Positions 11,093-22,013 of a stretch of 64,000 nucleotides of DNA are shown here, in pieces. How positions within the stretch are numbered: the first letter of the stretch is position 1; the number at the start of each line of letters is the position of its first letter. The stretch comes from Ulva prolifera. Its lineage: Eukaryota > Chlorophyta > Ulvophyceae > Ulvales > Ulvaceae. The DNA lies in the NCBI GenBank assembly GCA_023078555.1, contig CM041201.1:3293713-3357712 (forward strand), written 5' to 3'. The notes beneath the pieces are model-generated. The model had not been told where the DNA came from, did not search any database, and saw only the letters and a program-made list of their open reading frames with translations. Both the position numbers and the translations under genes were made by a program.

Positions 11093-13167
11093 AGTGCCCA
11101 AGTCAATAATTTCGACCCCGAAGACGGAGATTCCGTTCGTCAGTCGCTACTCATTGCCGTGCCCTGCTTCGTGGTCGCTTTGCTGGTTTCGGTCGCTTTC
11201 CTGCTGTTCTTCTTGATCAGATGCTGCTGCTTCTGTGCCGGAAAGGTAAGCTTTGGCAGACTCGCGGTTGCATCCTGCACGCAGCTTATGCTTAGCCGGA
11301 TTCAGAGAAGGATGGATGCAGTCTTCCATACAAATGATAGTGCAGGGATGTTGTGCAAGGAATAAGGAACCGGCCTCTCGCTGCACAGTGTTTGGATACT
11401 GCTTAGGTGCACTTGTTCTTCTTGCAGTAGCTGTCATAGCAGGGTCCTTTTTTGCGGCGTCTGGGACAGGAGTCAGTGAGGCCCTGGCTGGCTTGGCTGA
11501 CACGTTGGTGGAACAGGTTGGCTCTGATTTACAGATGGATCGAAACACATGTGGAGCAGTGCAGACTCCTTATCGCAAGGCTGAAACATATTGGCATATG
11601 GGTCTGAGTTTCAGCCTCAACTTGGATTCAGGTGGACATATTTGCGAACGACCTGACGGCCATCATCCAAACCATCATGCAAGTTACACCTGCGGAATCA
11701 AACGTGGATACATCAGAGCTGGAGGAAGCATTGGTCGATATTGAAATCATACAAAGTGATATGAAGGACATTCGAGAAGACATGCAAGGCGCATTCCAGA
11801 CGATCCAGAAAGTGGTGTTGGTCGTGGGCATGTCTGTTGTGTTCTGTGCGGTGGTTTCTGGACTAAGCCTGATCTCACGAGTGCGCCTCGCCCCAACCGC
11901 ACTAAGGCGAAGCATGGATTTTGACCCTGTATGCTGGAATATGCAGCACCATCGATGTGTGAAAGTTTGGACACCCTGGACCAGTGCCAATCTGCTTGCA
12001 GAAGATGACAATGCTGTATGCGTTCTTCATCTTTGCAATGGTCTCGTGCCTTCTATCATGGGTCCTTGGAGGCATTGGAGCAGTCGTCAACGTCGTCTTT
12101 GACGAAACTTGCACAATGATGGACCTGCACCTTCAAGGCGTGCGAAATGCCTGGCTAGATCGAAGTCTCCCTTGTGATGAGCTGAGGGCAGCGATGAGCG
12201 GCATAGACTCGGCCATGGAGGCCGCTACTCTTGCAATTTCTGATGCAAACGATGCAATCAATGGCAAGGTTTCACGCCAATTGGCTGCATGCATGGAAAG
12301 CGTCCATACTAGGGTGCCTTGACATGTTGGCCTGGACCCTAGAATGCGAACCTCTGCAAGGAAGATTGAACACTTGTCGTCAGGACTCACATTCGTGCAG
12401 ATGCAAACTCTCAAGCCACTGCAGCTGCTGCAGCAATCGCTCAAGTGTACACCCCCATGGACCCCATGTGCCTCCCATTCGAGGAGGTCGATGGGCAGTG
12501 GCAGGAGGCCACCAACCCTGCACCTGGCTGTGTGCAATTGACTCAAAGCGGCATCGAAGCTAAGTACTTTCCACGAGTGTGCAATGAGGCGACTGGCGTC
12601 CAAGGTGACCTCGCTTCCGATGCCCAGTACCAAGTGCGGGACTCTTGTATGCACGGCTGCGTACAACCCTGCAGGTGTTTAGATTCTGGTATTTGCAACG
12701 GCACCAGTCTTGACCACTGCACTCCTCACCCAGAGCGAGCGTTCCCTAGCGAATCAGAAGACATTGTGTCAGAGACCTTGCAAGACATTCGCCAGAGTCA
12801 ACTCCACTAGCAGGAACACACAGTGGGATCGCGCTTGGATCAGCTTGCCCAGTCACCCTTGCTCATGCAGGTTTGTGTAGCCAATGACCGTCCACTGAAG
12901 AGGGAAGACTATGATACCATCATGGATGCAGCTATCTCTTTTGGGAAGATCTCAGATGTCCTCCCGCGTATCCAGAGCATTGCTAACTGCATGTTTGTGG
13001 ATGCCGCATTTGAGGCGATCACAGAGAATGACTGCCCGAGCATAAAGTCATCCACCCTACGCATGACCATATCTGCCATTTTTGCAGCCGCGGCCCTGAC
13101 TACTGCAGCACTGTACTTCTGCTTATGTTTCAGGTTTGTCCATGTCCTCTGCAATGTGTACAACTAA
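11093..13167 (+). CDS. five-TM prominin/tweety-like membrane protein (5' end unresolved)
   Basis: Supported exons: 11093-11245, 11346-11516, 11632-11880, 12002-12268, a Cys-rich exon from about 12403 to 12688, and 12824-13167. TM segments, in order: LLIAVPCFVVALLVSVAFLL, then a Cys cluster (RCCCFCAGK); VFGYCLGALVLLAVAVIAG; VVLVVGMSVVFCAVVSGLSL; MLYAFFIFAMVSCLLSWVL; and ISAIFAAAALTTAALYFCLC near the C-terminus. Two large loops separate TM2-TM3 and TM4-TM5; the second is Cys-rich (CMHGCVQPCRC). Five TMs with two big loops is the layout of prominin and of the plant prominin/tweety-like proteins; FDPEDG before TM1 recalls the plant ones. Prominins organise membrane protrusions; the role here is inference. 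The junction 12268/12403 is one base out of phase in my model. No signal peptide exon was found. Confidence 0.6.
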
Positions 13168-14171
13168 TTTCTTCAAGCTGCATGCAAAACTGGCTTCTTC
13201 TCTTCCTTGTGCACAACCCCCGAACGTAGAGTGTCCACCGTGCTCAGGACCATTTTAAGCACATAGCTGAATTCTCGCAAGTACAGGAATGTCAGACCAC
13301 AAGATTCGCAATACATAGTCAGCACTGAGCCTGGGGACAAAAGCGGCATGTCTGCCAAGCTCAACAAATCTGGACAGCAAGAAGTATCTGCTCCAATTGG
13401 GGCAATCGTATAGCTGGAATGACCGGTGATGCGGACCTATTGGCAGATCAGCAAGACACCTGCTCACACAGCATTTATTCACATAGATTCGGGTGCTATG
13501 CCATGCGAAATAGAGTCATTAGGTGAAGATGTGTCGACTGCCGCCCACGGGCTGCGCAAAAGTTTAAGTCTAGGGCATCGTGCCCAGGTGCATGATGTTC
13601 TCCTAATGCAGTCTCATCATACGACTGAACAGCCATGTTACTAGAGCTGTCAAGTACAGTTTACGAAGTACGCCTACATGCTGAAAACACCTGGTGTCAC
13701 AAAGGACGAAGAATTGAACCGTGGGCTGCTGCATCGGGTCTGCTGCTTTGCATGCATGGCCAACCATGCTATGCCATCAGATGATCAGGTGAATAGAATG
13801 TATGATCCCCCCTCCCCCCCCCCCCTCCCCTCCCCATTGCACCCAAATACCTTGAAGGCGCCTCGATTTTGTGTGAAATAACTCTCCTCAAAGAGCACGG
13901 TCACCATGAATCAATGCCTGCGAGCTTCATATTCAATACCAGCACACTCGCTAAAGTGTGCCAGGGTCACGGAGAGCAGCATCATTGTGGCATGTCTGTG
14001 ATTGCCAGGCACGTAGCCGCTTGAACTGTCGAGGACACTCGTCCCCTAATGCTAATCTTCGCCAAAAACACATTCCAATTGCCTCCGACAATTTCTCCTG
14101 AGCTTATTGACTCAATTGAGTTGATGCTGTGCTTGAGGTACTCTCGCACAGCGCCAAGCCCTCGAACTTCA
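13168..14171. other. convergent intergenic region with a C-rich tract
   Basis: 1 kb between convergent genes. A C-rich tract with a few T interruptions lies at about 13807-13837. No reading frame looks coding on either strand. Confidence 0.4.
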
Positions 14172-16222
14172 TCACAAGCCTGCCTGGTTGCTCCACTGGT
14201 CATAGCCCCGCATCTCCAATGCACCGAAGTCCTGGTATTGCTGCCGCATCCGCCGCCGCCTCAGGACCACCATGACGATGCCCCCAGCCACCGCAGCTGC
14301 TACCGCCACCAGCACAAACACCCCAAATGATCGCGCCGCCTTCTTCTGGTCCCCCCCCGTGCTGTCTTCCTCCTGCTCTGCCACAGGCTCGGCAACAGCC
14401 GTCGCCCCATCGGCGTCTGTTGAGGCTTCGGCACTGCCAGCGGGAACAGTGGTGGCCGCCACTCCTTCGTCTCCCTCATCGCCCTCATCGCCTTCGCCTG
14501 AAAATCGCAGGCCAGCGGCACCGGGCTCCTCTGCGTCTGAATTGAACGACAGCGCGTCACCATCACCTGCTGCCTCCCCCTCGTCCCCCTCGTCGCCGTC
14601 ATCTGCCTCATGGACGTGAGTGTGTGTGCCCTCATCTCCCTCATCCCCCTCATCAACGTCTGCGGGTGCCTCACCTTCATCCCCCTCATCGCCCTCGTCA
14701 GCGTCATGCGCGTGACTGTGTGTGCCCTCATCTCCCTCATCTCCCTCATCAACGTCTGCGGGTGCCTCACCTTCATCCCCCTCATCGCCCTCGTCAGCGT
14801 CATGCGCGTGACTGTGTGTGCCCTCATCTCCCTCATCTCCCTCATCAACGTCTGCGGGTGCCTCACCTTCATCCCCCTCATCGCCCTCGTCAGCGTCATG
14901 CGCGTGACTGTGTGTGCCCTCATCTCCCTCATCCCCCTCATCCCCCTCATCAACGTCTGCGGGTGCCTCACCTTCATCCCCCTCGTCGCCCTCGTCAGCC
15001 TCATGGGAGTGAGTGTGAGTGCTGCCATCATGTGTGTGGGTTATCGGGCATTCGTAATCACCCCCAGTGCTCGGCTCTGGCAGCTCCATCAGCTGAGGTT
15101 CGGTGCCTGAATTTTGGGAGTTGACGTGTGAAAAGTCGCTTCAGCCCTCACGCAGAAGGAACAAATACACAAACCGGTCACTGGCACACAATAAGTTTAC
15201 GAAATCGTAACATACACAGCCAGTGCGGGCAGCTCGAAGACTTGTGCTTTGGAAAATTGCTGCATTGGCTCATGTCAGGAATTAGGAGCCTCATGCAGCT
15301 TGCAGTCATCGACGGGCGCAGCTGTGCATGCCTTGTCGTGACCTCTGCGTCACGTAGAGGTGTGTAGCTGCACACCTGAAGTGCAGACGCCTGTGCAGGA
15401 ACTTTCGGGCTTGAAGTGATTCTGGCGGTAGCCCCCATGCTTGCACGATGCGGCTGTGACGAAAATCTGAACTTCATTGTCGAGAACTTCGCAGCACTTA
15501 GGAGACGTCCACAGAAGTGAGTGTGTCTCCCTGACATCGGTGTGGTTCGTTACCCATGCTGCCTGGTCACACTGGGCTGCTGCATCGGCTGGATCTCCCA
15601 GCAAACCTGTACAGATCAGCAAATGTGCACGCCAATTCTCTACTCATGTGCGTACATCCGTTGCAAACATCGAAGATCTCATGTATACCGGTAGCTCGTG
15701 CTCACGGGGAGTGGTCGATCAACAGCCACCGGCACACGTACGTGGAGGCACACCTGCAGAGGTCGACACAAGCACGAGCATGGGAACTTCGCCCGTGATT
15801 GTGAGGTTGTACCGCGTCTCCGGCTCCCACATGTCGATCTGCGTTGCGGGCTCATCACCAACAGTGCTGAGAGCCTGTACACAAAAAAGGGGATCACCGT
15901 CACACCTCAGACTCCACACGCAGAAACATGAAGATACATCAGGTCATCTGTAGCAGTCACTGAAGTGGCCTGTGAGTTCCGATCTGTGCAGGCGCGAGAG
16001 GGCTGCGATCGAATGCCAAGCGATGCAACGTGCGACGCTGACGCAGGTGTGCCGCACTCTCATGCTTACATACATACAAACGTACGAGAGCAGGAAAATT
16101 AGGACCTGCCACGCGTCTCGCAGGCAATCAGCGTTTCGTGGGTAATCAGTGTTGGGCTTGGCAGTGCTGTCGCCTGTGCCGCTGAAGCTGCCAACGAAGC
16201 GACGTCCAGCATCATCTTTGGC
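14172..16222 (-). CDS. Reeler-like type I membrane protein with acidic/His repeats (first exon missing)
   Basis: Exons complement(16106-16222, 15754-15874, 15376-15606, 14172-15106) join with matching phases. The ectodomain reads like a Reeler domain: a Tyr-Pro/Cys start (DYPRNADCLRDAW), a strand block after a W-E-P-E-T turn (RYNLTITGEVPMLVLVSTSA), then WVTNHTDVRETHSLLWTSP and EVQIFVTAASCKHGGY, resembling the conserved H-T-x-W-x-A-P region. The last exon starts with an Asp/Glu/Gly/His region containing four 32-residue repeats (DEGDEG plus THSHAHD), then an acidic Ala/Glu stretch, a TM helix (FVLVAVAAAVAGGIVMVVL), an RRRRMRQQ stop-transfer and a short tail ending NQAGL. Reeler domains are extracellular and occur in reelin, ferric-chelate reductases and defence proteins. 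The upstream signal-peptide exon was not identified. The His-Asp repeats could bind metal; that is inference. Confidence 0.6.
14622..15005. repeat. coding minisatellite, four 96-bp units
   Basis: Units start at about 14622, 14718, 14814 and 14910 and are nearly identical; the last has one extra 9-bp CTC-type insertion. Each encodes 32 residues on the minus strand, Asp-Glu-Gly triplets flanking a THSHAHD heptad and an EAPADV spacer. Units are multiples of three, so copy-number changes keep the frame. Confidence 0.9.
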
Positions 16223-17382
16223 CTGGGGAGATCAGATTCACGTGCACAAGTCGACAGCATTCATCATAGACGTGTACACTCGCAGCACTCGGCCATAAGC
16301 ACATGTGGGATCTCACCATGGTGATGCTAGTGTCCAACACCGGGGCCGCATGATGCCCATGTTGTCTTGTTGGCTGCAAGCCTGCTTCGCACGAGTGTTC
16401 ACCAGAAAAATAGTAATTCGGATATGCCGCTGCTCCCTGCAAGCACTATGGCGAAATGTGAACTGCAACGTTGGCGTTTACAGACCTCGCTGGTATGTGC
16501 TATCGCACCCTCGTACCTGTACGAGAGCCCAGCTCAGTAACGATATCGCGAACTTTGACATCGGTACAATTGAGAGCCTTGATTTGCTGCACCCGAAGGC
16601 TGAACGAAAGCCAAAGAGCCGCTTTCGGGAGTTCGAATGCTGTCAGCGACACCGCGAACAGATAGCGAACGCCCGATGTCCGCTCGAGAAATGTTACGAT
16701 TCAACCTGGATTCCATCATTGCAGGTGGCTAGTTCACTCGCTTGCTGCAGGACCATAATATCATGCTCCAGGTGCCCTCTTCTGCATGACGCACCAACAC
16801 CACTTCACCATGTGCCTGATCTCCAGATGCGCGAGCGGCAGTGCGGTGGCTGCATCCATCAGCGCGATGTCGGAGGGAATGTCATCTGCCTTAGGCATGC
16901 ATGGTTTGTGCAGTGTGGTCTAGCACGGCTTGCTTGCAAGGCGAGGATCATGCGGCATGGTAAACTGTGGTTGAGCTTGCCATTCAGTGCAAATCAGGCG
17001 CGCACAAAAACAGAATCCGATAGCCTTGTCATGCACGCATGCTGATAACCAGTACGTGCCCTGGCTCCCACAAGGGTGAAAGCAGTTGTTCGGGTCGTGC
17101 ACCCACGGAAAATATCGGCATGCTTGAGGATCTGATCAAAGTGAGCCACCTCAGCTCTTCACTGAAATCTCGTGCATAATTTCCCTGCCTGAGCAAGCAG
17201 TGTGGATGCGAACGCTTGAACAGCTGACAGGTTGGACCATGTTCAACCGGGCGCATGGAATGAGTGCAACACCGTGCTATCAAATGTAAAGCTATGGACT
17301 GTCGCGCAAGCAGGATGACTTTGCAGCAGTTGTAAAGCATGTAGGGCCAGAACGACTGGAGGAACATTTCTCACACTGTCAG
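16223..17382. other. spacer between divergent genes, unresolved 5' exons
   Basis: It must hold the 5' exons of the Reeler-like gene (-) and probably those of the coiled-coil gene (+). A + frame of 246 codons at 16305-17045 has no recognisable sequence and looks accidental. I could not place the missing exons. Confidence 0.3.
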
Positions 17383-20048
17383 GGCAACATTCAAAGCCTT
17401 CCATGAGCTGCTGAGGAAGCACAGTGAATCACTGCGCACCCTGACGGCAGCGGTCGACGACAAGGCCAGCCGCGATGATGTCAAAGCAGCGTTGAGCTCC
17501 TCAGTGACAGAGGTCTGCGGTCGGCTGCAAGAAATTGAGACACAGGTCTCGGAGCTACCTGACAGAGTGGTGCGGAGTGATGTCGAAAGCTGTACTATGA
17601 TGCAGTTGCCCTGTGCTGTCGGAACATGGTCAGGCTGTTAGCCATGTAATTGTCTAGCCTGCCCGTGTCCAACATCTTTCAAGCCAAGATAGTGCTGCCA
17701 GGTCTTCTAGCAGCGGTCACAGGATACATGATGCGTGGCTGAGGGCATGATACGTAGCTGTACCTGTGACGCCTTGACATCAGTTGCAGGCCATGGTGGT
17801 TGACACATTCGTTTTCGGAGCGCTCATGCTGTTGCCAGGTCATACATTACGCATGCAGACGTTTTGAACGCTCCCGCATGCACTCGGTCAAGGCTATTGG
17901 CCTTGATCTTGCTCTGTCTGCACATGCGATGGGTGATGCGGTGTTGTTTGCTGTCACTTCAGGTGCTGCAGCTCACATGTTTAAGACTGCAGCACCGCAA
18001 AATCCTGCGCACGGCATGTGCGCCTCTTGACGCATGTTGTCCTCTTTGCTCATGTCAACAAACATGGCACCGGAACAGGAAGTACAGCAGAAGATCCAAG
18101 AGGTGCATGAGCATGTGGTTAGAGAGGCCACCACGTCACTAAACTGTAGTCTGGCTTCAAAGGCAGATCGGGATGATGTATGGAGCTTGAAAGAACACAC
18201 GAACGAGCGATTTGCGGTGCTGCAAGCAGAGCTGCAACGACTGTGCCAAGTGGTGGCAGATGCTCGAACTGAGGCAGCTGCCGCTAGACAGCATGCTGCT
18301 CAGGCAGAGGCTACATGTGAGGAACTCCGGCGGCAGGTGTGCCGGAATTCAGAGTGCCTGGCAGACAAAGCCGATCACCGGACGCTCGAGCGTGTGCAAG
18401 AGGCGTGCCGCTCGCAAGTTCAGGATCTACAGGAGACGGCACAGGCCACCTCATGCAAACTGAGCCAGCTACGAGCAAAGGTGTGACAGCATCTGGCAGT
18501 TCCGTCACGGCTCTAGCCTGCTGCATCTGACAGCTTATGATTGCATATCTTGCACAGTATCGGCGTCTCGGGATGAGCGGGCTCGTGAGAAGCAACAACC
18601 ACACCCGCGCCCCCTGACTGCTGTCACTGTCGACAACATGTCACTGTGTGTTGCCCTGTGGAGCTGGCTCACTGCAGGCTCAGCTGATGGCAGTCTCGTC
18701 TGGCTGAGATCCGCGCCGCACAGCGTGGCATTGTTCTCCGGGCTGTACATTGGTGATGGCGACGTGGGGATGGGCTTCAAATCTGGCGCCCAAACCAAGA
18801 GTTCAAACGCTTTGGTGTCATAGCGGCACTGCTCGGGCGGCAGTGGGTGGGCCAAGGGCGATGGAGGGCAGCGGCTCGCCCGCGCTGCAGATGTCCCCAG
18901 CTGTGCTAGTGGTGCAGGTGGACGGCGAGGCGACGTGCTGGCGCAAGGCGATGGCTTGCAAGGTTGACTCGGCGGAGTTGCACCGGTTGCTTGAGGGGAA
19001 AGCCTGTGTCACTCATGTCAAGGAGGCCCTGGCGCGGAAGGCAGACCGGCGGGCGGTGCGCTCGCTGCAGGATGCGCAGCAGGAGAGTGCTGCTTTGGCG
19101 GATAAAGTTGCCTTGGTGGAGGGCGAGTTGCACCGGAAGGCTGCAATGCAGGTGTGCATGATGCGCTGTGTTACCTTCTGTGCAGTCTCCGTGCGTGTTA
19201 GTTGCGGCGTGGCGTGGCAGGATGGCGTCGGTGATTGGATGCGGCCAGGGATTGTGGACCGGATGTCATGTGAACTCAAATGGGCTTGGATGACGGTAGC
19301 AACAAGGGAGTGGGCCTCGGCTTCGTAGGATGTGTGTCGACTGTTGGAGACAAAGGCATCCAGTGATGAGGTCGATGCAGCGGTGAGGCGGCTCAGCTGC
19401 ATGGTGCATGAGCGGGCCCATGCTGGTGACCTGCAGAAGGCATTATCAAGGCAGGAGTTGGTCAACAAGGGATTTTCTTCCAACATGTCTGTAGGCCGCT
19501 GGATGTGGAATTCAGGCAAGAGTCGGACGAGAAAAGGGATCCCTTGGAATGTGCAGACCATGAACAGGTACGCCGCCGGGTGCACCATCCTGCACGCCTC
19601 CTCTAGCATCTGCATGGCTGTCAGATCGGATACGGGAGCATGGTGTGGACTGGCAGCAGAAGCACATCAACAGTCTGCATGATGAGCCTCTGGAGTTCAG
19701 GCAGATCTGGAGTTGTGCAGTGATCCAGACAACTTCATATGGGAAAGAAACAAGCCTTTCATAATTGTCGTACAGTCTGGAATTTACGAGCTAAGCTTTG
19801 GAGTGTTCTCGAGGAGCAAACCGGCTGTCCAAGTGACGGTAAATGGCGAAGCCGTGTTGTGTGCTATCAACAACAGTGCGTATGTGACACATCACTCATC
19901 TGGCAGGCTCACGACCACGGGGAACCAGGGAGTTGTGACTGGACTAACGACTTTGGAATTCTTGTCTCTGCCCAGCAATGCACGGGTGGCCATACAATGC
20001 ACGTCAGATGATAAAGCCGATGGATTCATGTCCTTGAAACGAATGTAG
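17383..20048 (+). CDS. coiled-coil protein with a beta-rich C-terminal domain (5' end unresolved)
   Basis: Clear exons: about 17383-17570, 18079-18480, 18918-19151, 19329-19460 and 19701-20048. The first four encode heptad helices punctuated by a recurring Lys-Ala-(Ser/Asp)-x-Asp-(Asp/Glu)-Val element (DDKASRDDVKAAL, ASKADRDDVWSLKEH, ETKASSDEVDAAVRRL), as in long cytoskeletal coiled-coil proteins. The last exon is different: about 115 residues of predicted beta strand (WERNKPFIIVVQSGIYELSF, then PAVQVTVNGEAVL) ending FMSLKRM, reminiscent of a C1q/TNF-like sandwich. Exons 18079-18480, 18918-19151 and 19329-19460 are all phase 0. An additional short exon near 19625-19700 is possible. Such architecture is typical of basal-body or axonemal proteins; that assignment is inference. 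Confidence 0.6.
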
Positions 20049-20326
20049 GTAAACTTGTGTAATCACTCGCTGCCGTTCGCCCATGCCAGCCCCGAACTTT
20101 TCACGTTTAGATGGCTCCAGAGGGGTTTCTCCGAAGCTTCAACAGGGAGCCCTCCAGATCACAGATAAACCGCAAATCAGGGAGTGCATGCTCATTACTG
20201 CAGGCCGGCCCAGCCACACCACGTATTTGCACATGCACTCTGTCGCACGAATACAGCTACCATACCAATAGGAACAGGTTTCATGTGGCACCTCGTTTTG
20301 GGCCCCAGCACAGTGGAAAGCGTTTG

Positions 20327-20400
20327 TCTGAAGGGGTTTCCCAGGTGCTTTTCCCCTTCGGCATGTGCTCCAGGTCACCCGGAGTTGTCACAGTCCAGTA
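20327..20400 (+). repeat. degenerate fragment of the SINE family
   Basis: It matches the 3' half of the copy at 29425-29697: GTCTGAaGGGGTTTCC, the CCCCTTCGGCATGTG block and an AGTAAG end in the same order, with clear decay. It lies between the coiled-coil gene and DAD1. Confidence 0.55.
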
Positions 20401-20452
20401 AGGACGTGGCTGGAAAAAATCAAATTTGAAGTCTTTACAAGACTAGGCTATG

Positions 20453-21053
20453 TCATCCGATGTAATTCCAGGCTATAAAAATCAGTGCAATATGAGCCAA
20501 AATGAAGTCTGCATAAGCTCGCTCAGGTGCCAGTGCTCGGAAATCCTTATTAGTTGTGTCCAGCTGCATCCGGAGGCATCCTACACATCCCCAACCGTGA
20601 CGGTGGTGCAGCTTGTTAAGAGAACAGCAAGCACAAGGAAGATGAGCAGCCATAGCAGCACACCTGCAAGGACGCCACCTCCGATACACGTGAACAATGC
20701 TGCCAGATAAGAGTTGAATGGAAATGATCCCAGTACGGACATGTATCCATGCTGCATGTGGGGTCACGTCAGTCTCACCTGATGGCAGCAAACGCACAAC
20801 GATCACATCAACATCACCAGCATAAAAGAGAAGAAACCAACCAAGATGAGCGCTGTAGCTATGCAGAATGCTCCATACACATCAACAACCTGTGCACCAG
20901 CATGCAAGCGTTAGCTGTGGTCCAACATGACCGCAAGTTCAGTCAGGACAAGGCTCCAGCTCTAACCTTCACTTTACTTGATGCCGACACATTGTACTGC
21001 TTCCATAGTGTGTTCACCACGTGGGCTATGCTCCCGGAAGCAGTTCTGCTCAT
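20453..21053 (-). CDS. DAD1: DAD1, oligosaccharyltransferase subunit
   Basis: Four exons, complement(20967-21053, 20842-20889, 20664-20751, 20453-20580), total 351 nt, 116 aa, all phases consistent. Exon 1 encodes MSRTASGSIAHVVNTLWKQY; exons 2-3 give KVVDVYGAFCIATALIL and MSVLGSFPFNSYLAALFTC, matching the family's I-D-L-Y and G-S-F-P-F-N-S-F-L motifs; exon 4 gives CLRMQLDTTNKDF and the hallmark APERAYADFILAHIAL, ending WNYIG. Three TM helices. DAD1 (yeast Ost2) is a subunit of the ER oligosaccharyltransferase that N-glycosylates nascent proteins; loss causes apoptosis in animal cells. Motifs are nearer to plant DAD1 than to animal. The gene diverges from GLG1, whose product also enters the secretory pathway. 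Confidence 0.96.
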
Positions 21054-22013
21054 GGCGCCAGCGATCGATTGCTGCAGAACGGACTAGCACAGCATGTCTA
21101 CGTCACTTTGCGGCCATCACACTACTTCGCTATGTGGCATATGCCACTAGCCTGGGCCCAGCTGGGCTGAATGTAAGCCATGGCTCCGGCAACTCTTGGC
21201 TTTGTTTGCGTGCATGCATGCTGGTGTGTGCTGGCAGGTGTACACATTCAGCAGTCCCAGTGGGGCCCGCGAGCAGTGTTTTGCAGGCCACACGATGCAT
21301 GGAAGCGTGTTATTCGTTTGGTCGTCATCATACCTTACATGCTGCGGATGGACTGTTGCCATCGAGTAGGACCATCTGCACCGCATTGGACCGCAAGGAG
21401 TTGCCAGCGGCTGTGCTCTACTTGCTCCGGTGATCATTGCTTGAAATCATCCTGATCGCAAAATTTGTGCTGTGATCACGTGCGGTGGAGTCTGCGTGCA
21501 CAACGCAGCTACACCTGCCATCTTCCATCTGTTCTGCAGCACGTCTAGCAGCAGCCGGGAGTTGCAAGGTGCGTCAATCGCGTAGAACACTGTCTCAGAT
21601 AAATCCCCCAACCTGGTCTTTGGCCTGGGTCGCTGAGGAACGTTGCTCTCTCCGCATCCTGATTACTGGCTAAAGCTGCACGTTGACGAGCAGCTAGACG
21701 ACGCTTGATCTGTCAAACAGCGCATATGGCGATGTGACTTCCATCATAGTAGCTGTGTTGGTCCTGCGTTGACTGGCGAATATGATCGTTGGGCCCACCA
21801 CCGATTCAAGCGTGCCATTATTCACTGCCATCCGACGCGCCATGTGCTCTGTTACAACACAATGCTGCCGTAATGTGGTCCAGGAATAAGATCAGACACT
21901 GTAAAGCCATATGTATGGCGCAGTATGGCATGCCAAGCTATGGCGTGGCAGTTGCAGGAAGTGTGCATTTGTGGTCTGCAGGTCACATGAACTAGTGGCT
22001 GGCTTCCACATCC
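21054..22013. promoter_or_regulatory. divergent promoter region, DAD1 / GLG1
   Basis: 960 bases between two divergent start codons. No convincing coding exon. No clear TATA box; it must hold both promoters and 5' UTRs. Confidence 0.4.

Noticed and set aside
14622..15005. CRISPR-like array
   Set aside because: Units are contiguous 96-bp coding repeats without unique spacers, in a eukaryotic gene.
14300..15124. Long alternate frames over the minisatellite (Met-Arg and His-Pro repeats)
   Set aside because: A 96-bp repeat is open in several frames; only the frame with the TM helix and in-phase upstream exons makes a sensible protein.
16305..17045. A 246-codon + frame between the Reeler-like and coiled-coil genes
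   Set aside because: No motif, odd composition rich in Cys and Arg, no splice pairing with neighbours; probably chance.
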